64,000 bases of DNA from Lytechinus pictus (Eukaryota > Echinodermata > Echinoidea > Temnopleuroida > Toxopneustidae): contig NC_087262.1 in assembly GCF_037042905.1 (NCBI RefSeq), positions 21,681,501 through 21,745,500 on the forward strand, in the 5' to 3' direction. This document shows positions 1 to 11,650 of the stretch, piece after piece (within the stretch, counting starts at the first letter, position 1; the number at the start of each line of letters is the position of its first letter). The notes below the pieces were generated by a model. That model had not been told where the DNA came from. It saw only the letters and a list, made by a program, of their open reading frames with translations, and did not search any database. The position numbers and the translations under genes are program-made.

Positions 1-40
1 TGTGCCCCCCCCCCTTTAGAATATCCTGGATCCGCCCCTG
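1..40. repeat. Truncated end of an inverted-repeat element
   Basis: The window starts in a C-run followed by CTGGATCCGCCCCTG. This resembles the end of the repeat finishing at 39770 (TTGGATCCGCCACTG). Only one end is inside the window. Confidence 0.4.
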
Positions 41-269
41 ATACAGTCCATAGTTCTTTTTCGTTTTTGCTTGTATTATAAAAGAAATATAGATTGCCAT
101 CAATTTATATATACGATGTACAGGGTTTAGAAAGTGGAGAGTGCAATTTAATAAATTAAAAAAACACCAGATTCATAAAGCTGCGTTTGTATTCTTTCGA
201 TGTCAGTTCTAGTGTAAACGGAACCTGCATATAAGTTACACCTAAATCACAATGACATCCCTTCTTGAT

Positions 270-698
270 TTAGAGGTTTTGAGGAAGTAACTCAACAACT
301 ATGTCTCTACACTTATTGTCTAACTTGTGATTCAGTGGCAGTGTCGTATCCGAGGCCGTCTCAACCAAGACCAAGGCCAATGAAAAAACATCATTTTTTT
401 TACCTGTCAAATCCAATTGACGCTTTTTGTGATCGATATATATAGAGCTTTCAGTTGTTCCCTGGTATTTGAGCCATGTATTTTCCAGATTTTTTATTTC
501 ATTTTTGTGGAAAATCATGTAGATAAGAAGTACCACGGTAAGCAAATTAGCAAAACCGGATAAGGTTGAGGGCAAGACATCAGGCTTCAAGACCGAGGAT
601 GCGATATCCAGCCTCGAGCCATACAACACTGTTCGGTGGGTACTTGGAGTTAATATTTGCCTTATGGTAGGTAGCACACACAATACACCTGATAACAA
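270..698 (-). other. Unassigned open frame with one membrane-like segment
   Basis: An open frame of 142 codons that I cannot assign. It has one hydrophobic stretch (LLTVVLLIYMIF) followed by basic residues, and later NDVFSLALVLVE, which resembles subdomain IX of protein kinases. The distance between them is too short for a kinase N-lobe. It could be an exon or pseudogene piece of a neighbouring minus-strand gene, or chance. Confidence 0.2.
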
Positions 699-722
699 AA
701 AGAAATTATTTTGATAAAGATG

Positions 723-728
723 TTTATT
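723..728 (-). promoter_or_regulatory. Candidate GRHPR poly(A) signal
   Basis: AATAAA on the minus strand about 1.8 kb after the GRHPR stop. It is the only canonical hexamer I noticed between 700 and 2535. The implied 3' UTR (about 720-2535) is AT-rich and shows no other feature. Use of this site is inferred. Confidence 0.35.
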
Positions 729-2535
729 ACATACATTTCACATGCCTCAATTTACAATTGGCACTCAAAGCATAACTGCAGTATATAAATACAGCCTTAA
801 ACCATCAGTTTACATCTAGCTCCTATGGAAAACTCTGAATGCCCATCTTTCATTAACTTAACTTAAGAAATACTAGTATGTGAAAACCATCTGTATGGAT
901 CCACTTACAGTACACATTTTTTTTCAAATTTGCGAGCAAAAACCCTGATTTTTTTTCTTTAATTGAATGAAAGGAGAAATTTTGCTGGGCAAGTGGTGCC
1001 CTTAGTAATCAAACTTTGGCAGCTATGAAAATCACATTTCAAAATCCACCAAGTAATGTTCATGAGTAAAACAATGAAGTGAGTACAAGAGTTAACAAAA
1101 ATATGTAATTTGGAGCTATTCAAATTTATCTTGAATATTAAATTACCCTTGGAGATAATGCATTGCCAAATGCATACTGTTAAATCTACTTTTCTTCTAA
1201 AATGTGTAATTATTAGAGCTGAAATGACATTGAAAATCAATTTAGCGACCTTAAAATCTTGTCACATGATTTTTAATTTTGGTCACTCTTTACAAGTATG
1301 CAAAATTTTTATGGAGTAAGCTTTTTTAAAATTTTATACACTTAAGATCAAATTCTAACCTCAAATAACCTTTGATCTTGGTCTATCCATTATAATATTC
1401 TATCTGAGATATGGCAATTTGTATCTTATTTAGCAGCACCAGAAATGAATACTGATATGGAATACAAGAAAAGGAATATGATGGCTGTCTATAAAGACAA
1501 ATTATATGACACTATGTGTCTACTAGGTGCTACTTTGTTAAAAAAAAATATAGTCAATTTTGGGATATGATCCCAGCAAACAAAACAGACAGAAAACTGA
1601 CATTTCAAATGACCTCAAAAACAAATAAATAGAGCAGACATTTCATCACAAATGAGGTCATTTCAGACCTGAAAAGACAGCTTCATTAAGTGGTATAGAT
1701 CTCTCTTCCATAATGGGTTTCCAGCTTAACAGACTTAATTGACTTTGAATATCAAAGAATGGATACTTTAGTACACATGGGTTAAATATGAGATATTCAT
1801 ACAGTACTAGTGACAATAGTGAGGTATCTTCATCATCTCCAAGGTCAGCAATAAATAATTTTCAGCTGCACTATTTCTATAACCTGGTTGTACACAGATT
1901 CTTGCATACACATTGTAAAAATACTTCCATGACAAAATTTCTTGGTAAGAACTAACTCCAAACTACAGGGGTGTTTCAGTTAAATAATCTGGGGTTTCCA
2001 TTTAGTTCCAACATACCTTTATACAAATTAAAGAAGTTCAGTTCTACTCAAAAGTTTGATATGTAGTAAATGTCTGAAACTGATAAGGAAATATTGATTA
2101 TACTGCATCTAAAAAACCAGTGTATGCTGTAAGGTCCAAAATGGACTGAATTCTGCTCATAGTTTGGGACTGTTACAAAACATTTGAATGAAAATTTTCG
2201 GCTGTTTAAAATAATTTCTTCAAATGATTTTCAAGGCATCAGAAGAGTAATTTATGTCCATTTACATTTTTTGCTTTACTATATCCTCATTAATAACATG
2301 GAAGTCCAATATGATCTTTTCCCCCATTTGTTTTCCCTTGACTTACATTAATCCTCAAGGACTACAATGCGAGGGTCATATTTGAAACAAAGCATTATAA
2401 CAAAGGACACCCGAAAACAAAGCCATTGTGGAGCACCAGAAGTGTGTTATTTTACAGTCAAGAATACTAGATAAGAATCTGCTATCATCATTCTCTTTGG
2501 ATTGGTAGTATAATGGACAGATCCCTAGACCTGGG

Positions 2536-2657
2536 TTACAATGTAACTTCTTCAGGCATCTCTTCACTCATGAGACCTGCTAACAAGTTTCTTGAAGTAA
2601 GTATGGACATGGCTATTCTTGTCTCCTCAGCAGCACTGCCGATGTGGGGGAAAACAA
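2536..2657 (-). CDS. GRHPR: GRHPR exon 7: catalytic His and C-terminus
   Basis: Acceptor TTTCCAG. The exon encodes [18 protein letters not shown] and [17 protein letters not shown], followed by TAA at 2538-2536. His336 lies in PHIGS. It is shorter than a usual gene-finder cut-off, and an overlapping plus-strand open frame hides it. Confidence 0.93.
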
Positions 2658-5600
2658 CTGGAAAGCAAGGGGAAAAATTGATTTTAAATCCTAAAGCAGT
2701 GATGGAAAGAATTGTTTTGGCATTTAGAAAAGAAAATGATTTTAATAGGATACATAACTCTCACCATTTCCAACACATGACATGCATGGAGGGTACAGCA
2801 TTTGAACTTTCATCCTTCCATAATTGAAAGAACATTGCATTCTATGATTTAGGAGATGTGAATCAAGAATGACATCTTATTTTTGAGGGGAGAGGTAAGA
2901 ATATTAACAAACTGGACATTTCTACAAATAAAAAACAATTGGTTTACAACTGCTGGAAAATGGCACGTGTTGCAACTTATTGGCTCACCATTTCTCTTAA
3001 TTCCTTTTCCAAAGGTAGATTGGCTGAGAAGTCAAACCATTGTCCCTTTTAAGTTACATTTCAAAATCAATATTGACTTGCATTCCTGCAAAAACTTTAA
3101 AAGAATGTGCTAACTCTCACACATAACTACGTGATTGTGGATATAACTTGATGGAATACTTACCACAGTTATCTAGTTTGAGGAGAGGATGGTCAGTGGG
3201 TAAAGGTTCAGGTGTGGTCACATCCAGACCAGCTGCTCTGATCTGACCAGTGCTCAAGGCCTCGTAAAGGTCATCTTGATTTACTACAGCTCCTCTGAAA
3301 ATAAGGAGAGCAACATAAGAGGACAAAAAAGAAAAATAGAATTAGGTGTTATTTATTTGAACTGACCAGTTGTCAATAGGGCTATGCAATAGATGAATGA
3401 TAAAAATAAAAATGAAATCATACAGCTTCAATTAACACAGAAATGCATGACATTGTATCCATGATCAAGCCAACATGTTCTGAATTCACAGACAAGAAAA
3501 AAAGTTTATCTGTAAAGCTGTTGATGTCTGCCCATACCCAAACAGTGTTAATTGAGATGTTAGATAATGCCTCAGCGTACAGGAACGCAAATTCATATAA
3601 TACAAGTTTACAGAGCTTAACATTCCATAACTTCAACACATACCCAAACACAAATATATGCATACTATGATTCTTCACCATATTTGCAAATTACCAGAGG
3701 AAAAAAAACTCACCTGCTTATATTGACAAAGATGGCATTGGAGCTCATCATCTCAAAGACTTGTTTGTTAAAGAGACCTTTGGTTTGAGCATTGAGAGAG
3801 CAACTGACCACCACGAAACCAGATTCTTTGACAAGTGTCTCAAAGGGAACTAATGAAGACAAAATAGAGAGAAAATCAGTTATCAAGAAATACATGTACA
3901 TCACCGAGAGATAATTCAAGAAGGTAATATTCAGGACAATGACCTTATGCTGCAGTTTGGCCCAATAAATTTTTAAGTAGAATTGTAAGTTTTTATACAT
4001 GAGAAATAATAAAAATCTTAACACTCTAAATATATTTTCTTATTGTACATCTAAATTGTTTTAAAGCCTTCACCTAATTGGTATCATTGTCATTTTGGTT
4101 AGATTCCCATTTAAGGGCAGTAGTATGTTCTGCTTACAATTTGTTAAAAAGGATTTTAAAAAAAGTTTAACTGAAAATTGCTGGTATTTTTCTGTACAAC
4201 AGAGAAGTGCTGGTATAGTAAGAGTATGTTACAAGAGATCCACATTGTGCAACTTGAATGTGTTAAGTATTCTGACAAGGCCGTTACAAAACATTAACGT
4301 ATTCCTATTTTGACAACCGTTTGACAACTGTAGACTTTCATATAGGTAGATTGAGAGTGACATCAACAGAAAATTATCTTTCAGAGTCAAGAAAGAGGGA
4401 ACATTATTCATTTTCTTTAGTCTCCAACTAAATCAAAATAATTTCAAGGAAATATGGAAAACGGAATGGGCATTTAATAGAAATAAAGATGTGAAATATC
4501 AGCAACTTTTGAGGAAGGCTTTTTTTTTTTCTTTCTTATACCCCCATCGGTTAACCCTAACTGCTCTTTACTAAAAGCATTTTAACATTTTTAAAAATGA
4601 ACCCAATTTCTCAAGCCTATCTTTGACATTGTTAAAGAAAATCAATATAGTGGTATGTGTACTCTCTTGAAAATCAAAGCATTCCGATTTTTCCTCTGAC
4701 GAAACACAGAACCCAGTCAGTAAACCCATTTTTATATTCATTTCTTGCCTATGGTTCTGCATTTCTGCTCAATCAAATATTGTGAAAAAAGCTATCCAAG
4801 AAAAAGTTTCCACAAGCACGCCTGCAGGCAAAATAAATTTCTTAATATTCTGTGCACATCTTCATTTAATTGCCACTATGAATCCAATTGTACGATAGAA
4901 TTATCAAAGTCAGATTGAATCACTAAGTTGGTCATACTTCCAAAGTTTGATATACAATACAGGTATGGCTTCTGATTCTTCTTTATATACCACTGCCAGA
5001 CCTGCCAACCTCTGGGAATAAAAAATTGTATTCTGTGATAAAAACAAATTGTATTTCATAATAAAATTTGTAGCGCGCACACTCATCTCTCAAGCTGCAT
5101 GCAAGCTAAAATGCGCACTGCTCTTGCAGGTGAAAAAAAAACATTGAAAAATGTGTATATCTCACCCTGGATTTAACAAACGAAAAAAAAAACCAAGTTA
5201 CCAAAAATTACATTGATCCAATAACCATATTTGTGTAAGTTTTATGAAATAGAGATAAATAGAGATGATTTTTCTCAATATTTTGTACACAAAATCGTAT
5301 TTTTAAAAGAAAAATCATACTGTCGTATTTTGGTTGCAAAAACGTACTAAATATACCAAAAATGTACTGGTTGACAGCTCTGCACTGCCCTTCGACCTAC
5401 CAAATTCAGCTGGCAGACTATCTGCTTCAGGTTTCTTGGTGTTTCCAGAGTAGAGGAATCTCTTGACCCCAAATGGCTTGAGACGTTGGGCGATGGCCAT
5501 ACCTATCCGCCCTAGTCCAACTAGACCCACTGTACTGTTAAGAAGACCTGGTCCTGTTAGCCACATCGGCTTCCAAGTGCCCCAACCTCCGCTACAATCA

Positions 5601-8600
5601 GTAGGAAGAAGAAATGATTAAAAAATAATTAGCAAACATGCTAAGATTCAAGAATTGGGCAAATCAGTAGGAAGAAATAATTAACACTTAAGTGCCTATA
5701 TAGGCAGCCCAGCTAAAGCTGGGGTAATAATAACATTATCAATATCATGTAAAGCAGGGCCCGCGGGTAAAACATTTTTTGGAACTCAAGAAGTAACCCT
5801 GGGTAAATATGATGTCATTATTAGCATTATTATTAGTAATCTCCCTTATGAGAGGTTTTTACCAATGTCAAGGTGCGGCAATTCTATGGTAAGTGCTACT
5901 AAAGTGAATGGTATTCATAATTCTGTAATCATACTTTCTTTGATCAACTAAATAGTACTGAGTGTCTCACTTATATTTTCTCACAAAAAGTAGCAATGCA
6001 TACAGAGCATACCTTAGACAACTACTTATGTTTTGAATTTGTATTGGAATTCACTCTGTAAAACAGCCCACAGTGCTCTGTAACAGAAGACATCAACTGT
6101 TCATTAAAGTGTAACAGTAAGTCTATGGCTAACCATTTACAAAAATATATTAAAAAAACCCCTTATCATTATGAATATTAAGCTAGGTATCTGTTTGTTG
6201 GGCTAATTGCTAAACTCCATGAAAATACTCAAGTCACATAGTAAACTGACTGTGAGAAGCGAGTCCTTCAGCAAATGACTGACATAATTTGCCTGAAAAT
6301 ACAAATGTCAACAACAGACAAATTCAAAAGAGGTACATGGACAAATACTGGCAAAACAAGCACTTCCATAACTCACTATGCAAAACTCATGAAGCAGTTA
6401 TTTTCAGTAAGAATTACCTTAGTTATAACCTTACAAACCAGGAATTACAGGTTTGCACCTCCATCAAGGGCTAATAACAAAATCTTCAAAGGTTCACAAG
6501 GAATGACATCATATCAGCAGATACTCCAATAGCCTATCGGCTCCAAGAATACTGACAATCCCATAGTAAAAAGTTCAGAAAAGGTAAAACTAAAAAAGTC
6601 CATATAATTGGTGATTCGAGAACTCTTTACACTGAAACCTATCACCTCTCAAAATGAAATTGCATTGCGATACGATCCATCTCCGGTACCGACATTGAAG
6701 ATGTATCTTACATAGCAACAAGACTAACAAATGAATGTGAAGTGGAGGACGTTATTTCAAATCAGAACAAACAACACAAATTTATGCAAAATATGAACAT
6801 ATGCTATTCCTCTTAAATATTTTATTGATTCACTCAAAATTTTACTTCTCACAAAGAAATGTAATAGCGCCCCATTTAATTTCATTTCTTTGATTAGTAG
6901 CTTTTAAGAGTGCATAGCATATAAGGATTGTAGTTTATATTTTCCCTTGAGATAGATCTAACATTTACAGGATTGAAATGGAAAACGGTCTCTGTCCCGA
7001 TTGTTTTTATCCTGTGTGGTCTGAAATGCTAGATCACCGGTGGTTTGGGGGCTCTGCGTGCACGCGTCCCTAGAATGAGGGAGTCACTTACGCACGGCTG
7101 TGCGCAAGTACGGAGTCTCGCTCGCGCTTCCTCTCGCCGGCCGCCATCACTTTGGAAGTCGGATCTACAACGAGGACTTGTTTCTACCAGAATACATCTC
7201 ATTCACAAAGTACCAGTGCTAATGATTGTTTCATCATTATACTTCACACCAATATCTTCACTAACATACTTCACATAGTTCTACATCTACATTTGGCTGC
7301 TTTTTGCTGTATTCTTTTTGGCTGGCCAGTCAGCAACGGTAACTTAGCTTCACCGAGCTAGGTGAGTATTATTTCTCCCACCCCGTCCCGTTCCCCTCCA
7401 TGGAATTTATCCCTTTGAATTTCACACCTGTATGAATGTATTTGAATATATAAATCTTGTACTAGATGATGACAATGTCATACCCCCTGATCTGATACTT
7501 ACTTTTTGACATTGGCGATGCCTTCAGAGAGTCTCCTTGATGTTGTTAATAGAAGACCTACAGTAAGCTCAGCTGTAGCATCAGTTAGAATACCTGGCGT
7601 GTAACCTATACGGATCCCTCTGAAAGATTATCAGAAAATGCAATTTTAAAACACACGTTAATATCCAAGAGACTTTATATGAAATATAATCCCAGTCAAA
7701 TAATTTTTTTCACCAGACATGTTCCCCAACTTAAAAGCTAATAGTTGCAGAGAAAAGGGGATTGCAATACTTGCAAGTTAATGTAAATATTGCAACCAAC
7801 TCTAAAACCTAAATGAGATCTATATAAACAGAGAAAGAAATACAGGAAGAGAATTAGAGAAGTATAGGAAAAGAAGTAGAAGACAGAGATATAGAAAGAG
7901 AAAGTAAAAGGATGAGTAAGAGAAGAGAAAATAAAGAGAACAAAAATGAGAGAGCAGGAGAACAAAGGAGAAATGAAGAAAACAAGAAAAGCAACAACGT
8001 TCTCCCTCCAAAAAATATCAATTCAAATGAATCAATAAAAGAATAAATAAATAGAATCAAATAAATTTAATTCATAAATAAATGAGAACAAAATATCAAA
8101 ATAAATCATATTACAAATAAAAAGATCATTTCAAAAATTGCAATCAAAGTATAAATACAGTAGCACTTTCCTACCAAAATCTCATGCATTGCTAGTTTTG
8201 TAACCTGGTATCACTCATAAATTATATTACAAAGTAACAGATCTATTGTTTCACCCACCTCTTCCTGCATTCATCAACGTTGATGTGATCATAACCTACA
8301 GACAAGGTGCTGATGACTTTCAAGCTCGGCCCTGCAGCATCCATCACCTCGGCAGTGATACGATCTGATAGAAGACAATAGAGACCGCTGATGCCTGGTA
8401 CATTCTGGAGCAGTACATCCTGAGGGACAGCATCGTCAGAGTCCCAAATTGATACCTCACATCTGTAAAGATAGAAACGGGACAGGTATTAAGACCACAA
8501 TCAAGTAGAGAAACGGTATAAAGAAGTTAACAAGAGTGGATTAAAAAAGGAAACATAAATGTCGTCTTTGCCTAACCAAACATGGTTTGACAATGATTGT

Positions 8601-11238
8601 CTCTTTTCTTCTAAGGTCTTTGGGCCAACACTGCACTCGGCCCAACCATTGCAAAATAATTTTCCTTGACAAAAGCGAAGATCTAGATTTATTTATTTAT
8701 TCATGCATGTTCACAATGTACAATGTAAAAGAATACACAGATAATATATAAATATATGAAACACAAGTAAATAATTAACATACAAAGGTGTTGCAACATA
8801 AGCTAAAAGCTTGATTGGTTGAAGCACCTTTAAACTGGTTTTGCATCCAAGAAAACAAAATAAAAATGTAAGAATAAGGGAGAGGAAAGAAAGAGAAGAA
8901 TGTAAAAGTGAAAGACTGCTGAGATATAACAATTAAGTTTCAAATTGTTATGAATATATGGTATAGTAATTCAACAGAGTTAAATTCTTAATCTTCAATT
9001 ACGAAGAAAAGAAAGAGAGAAAACAAAACTACTTACATGTATACGTTACTAGCACTTTACAGATACTGTAATTTTGAAAGGAGATTGTGCTTTACAGCCA
9101 ATTTAAAAGAATGTGAGGTTTTCAAGTTTCGAATATTATGTGGAAGGGAATTCCAAACGTCTGAACCATGGTGTCTGATTGATTTATGAGCTAATGCGGT
9201 GCGGGGATTAACCAAATGTATGTTCGATGACTGTCGCGTGCTATATGAATGGACAGTGCTGTTAGGCTGAAACATTAAAGAAAATGAGTCAGGCAGCATA
9301 TTGGCATTAAAACGAAACATAAATAAGGCAGTTTGCCTTCAAGCACTTCAGCTTTACAAATAAGGGATTTGTATGGTCTCTGTAACCAGACCCAGTACAT
9401 ATGCGAACTGCTTTCTTTTGCAGGAGAAATATATTGGTAGTTGACACTTTAGATGTAGCCCAAAGAACATTGCAATATGAAATATGTGGGAGTACAAGAG
9501 TATTGTATATCATCAATAATATCCTATCATTAACAAATGTTTTTACCCTATATATAATACACCAATATTTCTAGAAATTTTGGTAATATGAGTGACATGA
9601 TCACTCCAGTCTAGATTCTGATTAACATACACACCTAGAAACTGTGTACACTGCCTTTGTTCTATTTCAACTCCATCTACTTTAATGCTTATTTGTTTGT
9701 TACCAGTAGATTTCCTCCCCTGAAAATGAACAAAATTAGTTTTTCCTAAATTCAGGGATAACAGGTTACTCCTGAACCATAATGTCAGCTTCGGAAGTTC
9801 TGAATTCAGTTTGTGCTCTAGTACATTTAAATCACGATGTGAAATGAAAACATTAGTATCATCTGCAAAGCAATTGTAATGCAAAGCAGCTGAAACATCA
9901 CAAATATCATTAATGTAAATGAGAAATAGAAGTGGGCCTAGAATAGACCCCTGTGGGACACATGTTAAAGAAGAAACATCCGAGTCAGTACCCTTGTAAT
10001 GAGTATATTGTCTTCTAAGAGATAAATTACTTAAAAACCATTGTAGAATCGAGTGATCAAGTGTATCAAAAGCTTTGCTGAAATCCATGAATACACCAAC
10101 AACATGCTCGCGAGATGCTAAGGCAGTTGAAACACGATCATAAAACTTTAATAGTGCAAGGTCAGTGGAATTGGATCGTCTAAATCCATATTGTTCAGAA
10201 TTCAAATACTTATGATCATCCAGAAATTTATAAAGCCTGTTATAGACAATTCTCTCTAAAAATTTGGATAAACTGGGTAGTATTGAGATTGGTCTATAAT
10301 TAGATACGGTCGCTGTATTATCTTTTTTGTGAATTGGAACCACTTTGGCAAGTTTGAAACTAGGAGTAGAGGGAAATACTCCTGTTGACAAAGATAGGTA
10401 ACAGATGTGTACCACCGGGGTTATAATTGAACCGATAATCTGCTTTAACAAGGGCGTGCTTAATTCATCATAACCACAAGAGTTACTATTCTTAAGAGTA
10501 CGCTCTATATTTATACTGCCATAACACTTCAGAAAATTTCATTTTTGGTTTAATAACAAAATATTTGGTCTAGTGAGCATCGTAGCAATTTGCGAAGATA
10601 GGCCTAATTCATTTTCAATAATCATTGTGTCAAAATAATATTACTCATATTTTCATCTGCCAGAGGGAAAACATGGGAACATTTTAAATTTTTTTGGGGG
10701 GATCGATCATGTGCATCGATACAAATGCTTCCTAATCCGAGCTACATGTACATGTAGGTACATCAGACCTGATGGCGGTGTGATGTAAGACTGACAGCTG
10801 CCATATTCCAAGCAGCACTGCACTAACCACCAGTCGATCACCATGTTCACTGGGATTGAGTGGGAACACAATCATACGCTCCGCCGCGGCCGCGGTGGAG
10901 CTCCGAACTAAATTCGCACAGAACCACTGCTACACCACTACCAATACCACTTCCACGGCCACAGTACTGCCAGTGTGTTAATCAGTACACGTGCAAGGAA
11001 GCCTATCGTATGATTATACTCACTCTTTTGATAGTAAATCAAGGCCTTCTTGGGGGATTTTCCGAGTTACGTAGACTCGAGGTTTTCCTTCAGCATTCAT
11101 ATTGACTGTTTTTGCTATGGACCTTCTAAACACAGCGGAATCGACTCCTGAAAACCGGCAACTTCTCGCACCCCAACAATGCCTGTAAATTCCCCGCACA
11201 ACGGCTGTAGTTCGTACTCGTACAGCTGCAAATTGCAT
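2536..11238 (-). CDS. GRHPR: Glyoxylate/hydroxypyruvate reductase, whole gene (7 exons)
   Basis: NAD(P)H-dependent D-2-hydroxyacid dehydrogenase that reduces glyoxylate to glycolate and hydroxypyruvate to D-glycerate. Coding exons on the minus strand are 11238-11024, 8462-8259, 7619-7503, 5591-5401, 3849-3714, 3294-3164 and 2657-2536. All introns are GT-AG. Together they give 1116 nt, an exact frame of 371 aa plus stop. The cofactor motif GLGRIG is at residues 204-209. Catalytic Arg288 (NISRG), Glu317 (TPEPLP) and His336 (PHIGS) are all present. The vertebrate enzyme is about 328 aa. The excess here is an N-terminal extension rich in Arg and poor in acidic residues; Met47 would give a 325-aa protein of normal length. 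The family call rests on colinear similarity along the whole protein and is near certain. Confidence 0.96.
3164..3294 (-). CDS. GRHPR: GRHPR exon 6: catalytic Glu segment
   Basis: Acceptor TTTCAG and donor GTAAGT. It encodes [18 protein letters not shown], then [19 protein letters not shown] with Glu317, and ends in KLDNC. Confidence 0.95.
3714..3849 (-). CDS. GRHPR: GRHPR exon 5: cofactor domain up to the catalytic Arg
   Basis: Acceptor TTCATTAG and donor GTGAGT. It encodes [18 protein letters not shown] and AIFVNISR. The catalytic Arg288 codon is split across the next junction (AG|A). Confidence 0.95.
5401..5591 (-). CDS. GRHPR: GRHPR exon 4: NAD(P)-binding Rossmann fold
   Basis: Acceptor TTGTAG and donor GTAGGT. 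It encodes [11 protein letters not shown], then [19 protein letters not shown] and [12 protein letters not shown]. The GxGxxG loop lies at residues 204-209. Reading past the donor gives an open frame into the intron that is not coding. Confidence 0.95.
5700..5850 (+). repeat. SINE-tail-like fragment in GRHPR intron 4
   Basis: The stretch GCTAAAGCTGGGGTAATAAT resembles the body of the tRNA-derived SINE at 45223 (GGGGCTAAAGCCAGGGTAAT). It is followed by ATT-rich simple repeats. No A or B box remains. Confidence 0.35.
6275..6790 (+). pseudogene. Decayed LINE ORF1-like fragment
   Basis: Lies in the intron between GRHPR exons 3 and 4, on the opposite strand. Around 6592-6780 the translation reads [20 protein letters not shown], a stop, then [19 protein letters not shown]. 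The IIGDS and RSxxGxxIEDV pattern resembles the SGNH/esterase-like region in ORF1 of some CR1-type LINEs. It has at least one internal stop and no recognisable start. Confidence 0.35.
7040..7380 (+). other. CpG-rich patch with a splice-donor-like end
   Basis: An otherwise AT-rich GRHPR intron contains a GC- and CpG-rich block (7050-7165, with GTGCACGCGTCCC and CTCGCCGGCCGCC). It ends near 7360 in a strong donor-like GAGCTAG|GTGAGTATT. It may be the 5' end of a retroelement or a cryptic promoter with a first exon. I do not recognise a protein. Confidence 0.3.
7503..7619 (-). CDS. GRHPR: GRHPR exon 3: hinge and start of the cofactor domain
   Basis: Acceptor TTTCAG and donor GTAAGT. The exon encodes [18 protein letters not shown] and [13 protein letters not shown], matching the family's conserved VGYTPxVLTDTTAEL segment. 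Its 117 nt keep the frame. Confidence 0.95.
8259..8462 (-). CDS. GRHPR: GRHPR exon 2: substrate-binding domain
   Basis: Acceptor TTTACAG and donor GTGGGT. The exon encodes the segment from [10 protein letters not shown] to NVDECRKR, including LLSDRI and the conserved [12 protein letters not shown] stretch of this family. Phase 2 on both sides. Confidence 0.95.
8688..10560 (-). mobile_element. 5'-truncated CR1-like non-LTR retrotransposon
   Basis: Inserted in GRHPR intron 1 in the same orientation. A 302-codon frame (10451-9543) encodes the reverse-transcriptase palm: [13 protein letters not shown] (motif A), [17 protein letters not shown] (motif B) and FADDTNVF (motif C). The C-terminal region follows in broken frames (9516-9307 and 9320-9057), so the copy is dead. 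The frame also runs upstream of 10451 without an ATG ([13 protein letters not shown]). The 3' end is probably the AAAT-type run at 8688-8702. No endonuclease domain remains. Confidence 0.88.
11024..11238 (-). CDS. GRHPR: GRHPR exon 1: start, N-terminal extension and first strand
   Basis: Begins with ATG at 11238 and ends before a GTGAGT donor at 11023, leaving phase 2. Residues 1-46 contain many Arg and few acidic residues, as in a mitochondrial presequence. Met47 precedes the conserved start of the enzyme ([12 protein letters not shown]). Either Met could be used. Confidence 0.9.
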
Positions 11239-11317
11239 GGTGTACTGACAGTACAGGGAATGAATTTTGCGCGGCGCCGCGAGCTAGCTGGAATACTAGT
11301 AAGTGGTGGACCTTTTT

Positions 11318-11328
11318 ACCACGTGACT
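11318..11328. promoter_or_regulatory. CACGTG E-box upstream of GRHPR
   Basis: CACGTG at 11320-11325 lies about 82 bp upstream of the GRHPR ATG. On the gene strand it reads GTCACGTGGT, eight of ten positions of the CLEAR-type consensus GTCACGTGAC. USF, MYC or MiT/TFE factors bind such sites. Activity is inferred. A CpG-rich GCGCGGCGCCGCG lies between it and the ATG. Confidence 0.35.
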
Positions 11329-11590
11329 AAAAGATACACCTGTCACTTTTTTTTTAATAGTGTGCGCCATCAAAAAGACACAAATGCAAATAAGAGTTCA
11401 TAAATTTACTTCGAGTCCGGGATTTGTGTTTGCTTTATATTGTCTTACATTTCCAAGTCTTGCCTGTTTTATTCACTCGTCTTCCTCTTCTTATTTTTCC
11501 TAGTGTTTTCCTCATAATCATATATCTTTCCCAATCTTTTTCTTTTGTTTCTTTCTTTTACCCCCTTTTGCTTTCTTTTTTTGCTCCGCC

Positions 11591-11650
11591 AATGGGGGGG
11601 GGGGGGGGGGTCGAGTCATCAGCCCCCTGGATCCGCTTATGCATTATAAA
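11591..11650. repeat. Poly-G plus CTGGATCCGC element end
   Basis: A long G-run is followed by CCCCCTGGATCCGCTTATGC, related to the ends at 1-40 and 39770. The other end was not found. Confidence 0.3.

Noticed and set aside
2513..2827. Plus-strand open frame of 104 codons
   Set aside because: It is the antisense shadow of GRHPR exon 7, whose minus-strand reading has the catalytic PHIGS motif and correct splice and stop.
9057..10451. Reverse transcriptase as a host or retroviral gene
   Set aside because: The motif set and broken C-terminal frames fit a truncated CR1-like LINE. No gag, protease, integrase or LTR is present.
10880..10910. CCGCGGTGGAGCTCC, resembling a cloning-vector polylinker
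   Set aside because: Only about 15 bases match from memory, and the flanks differ. It lies in a normal intron, so chance is more likely than contamination. A vector screen would settle it.
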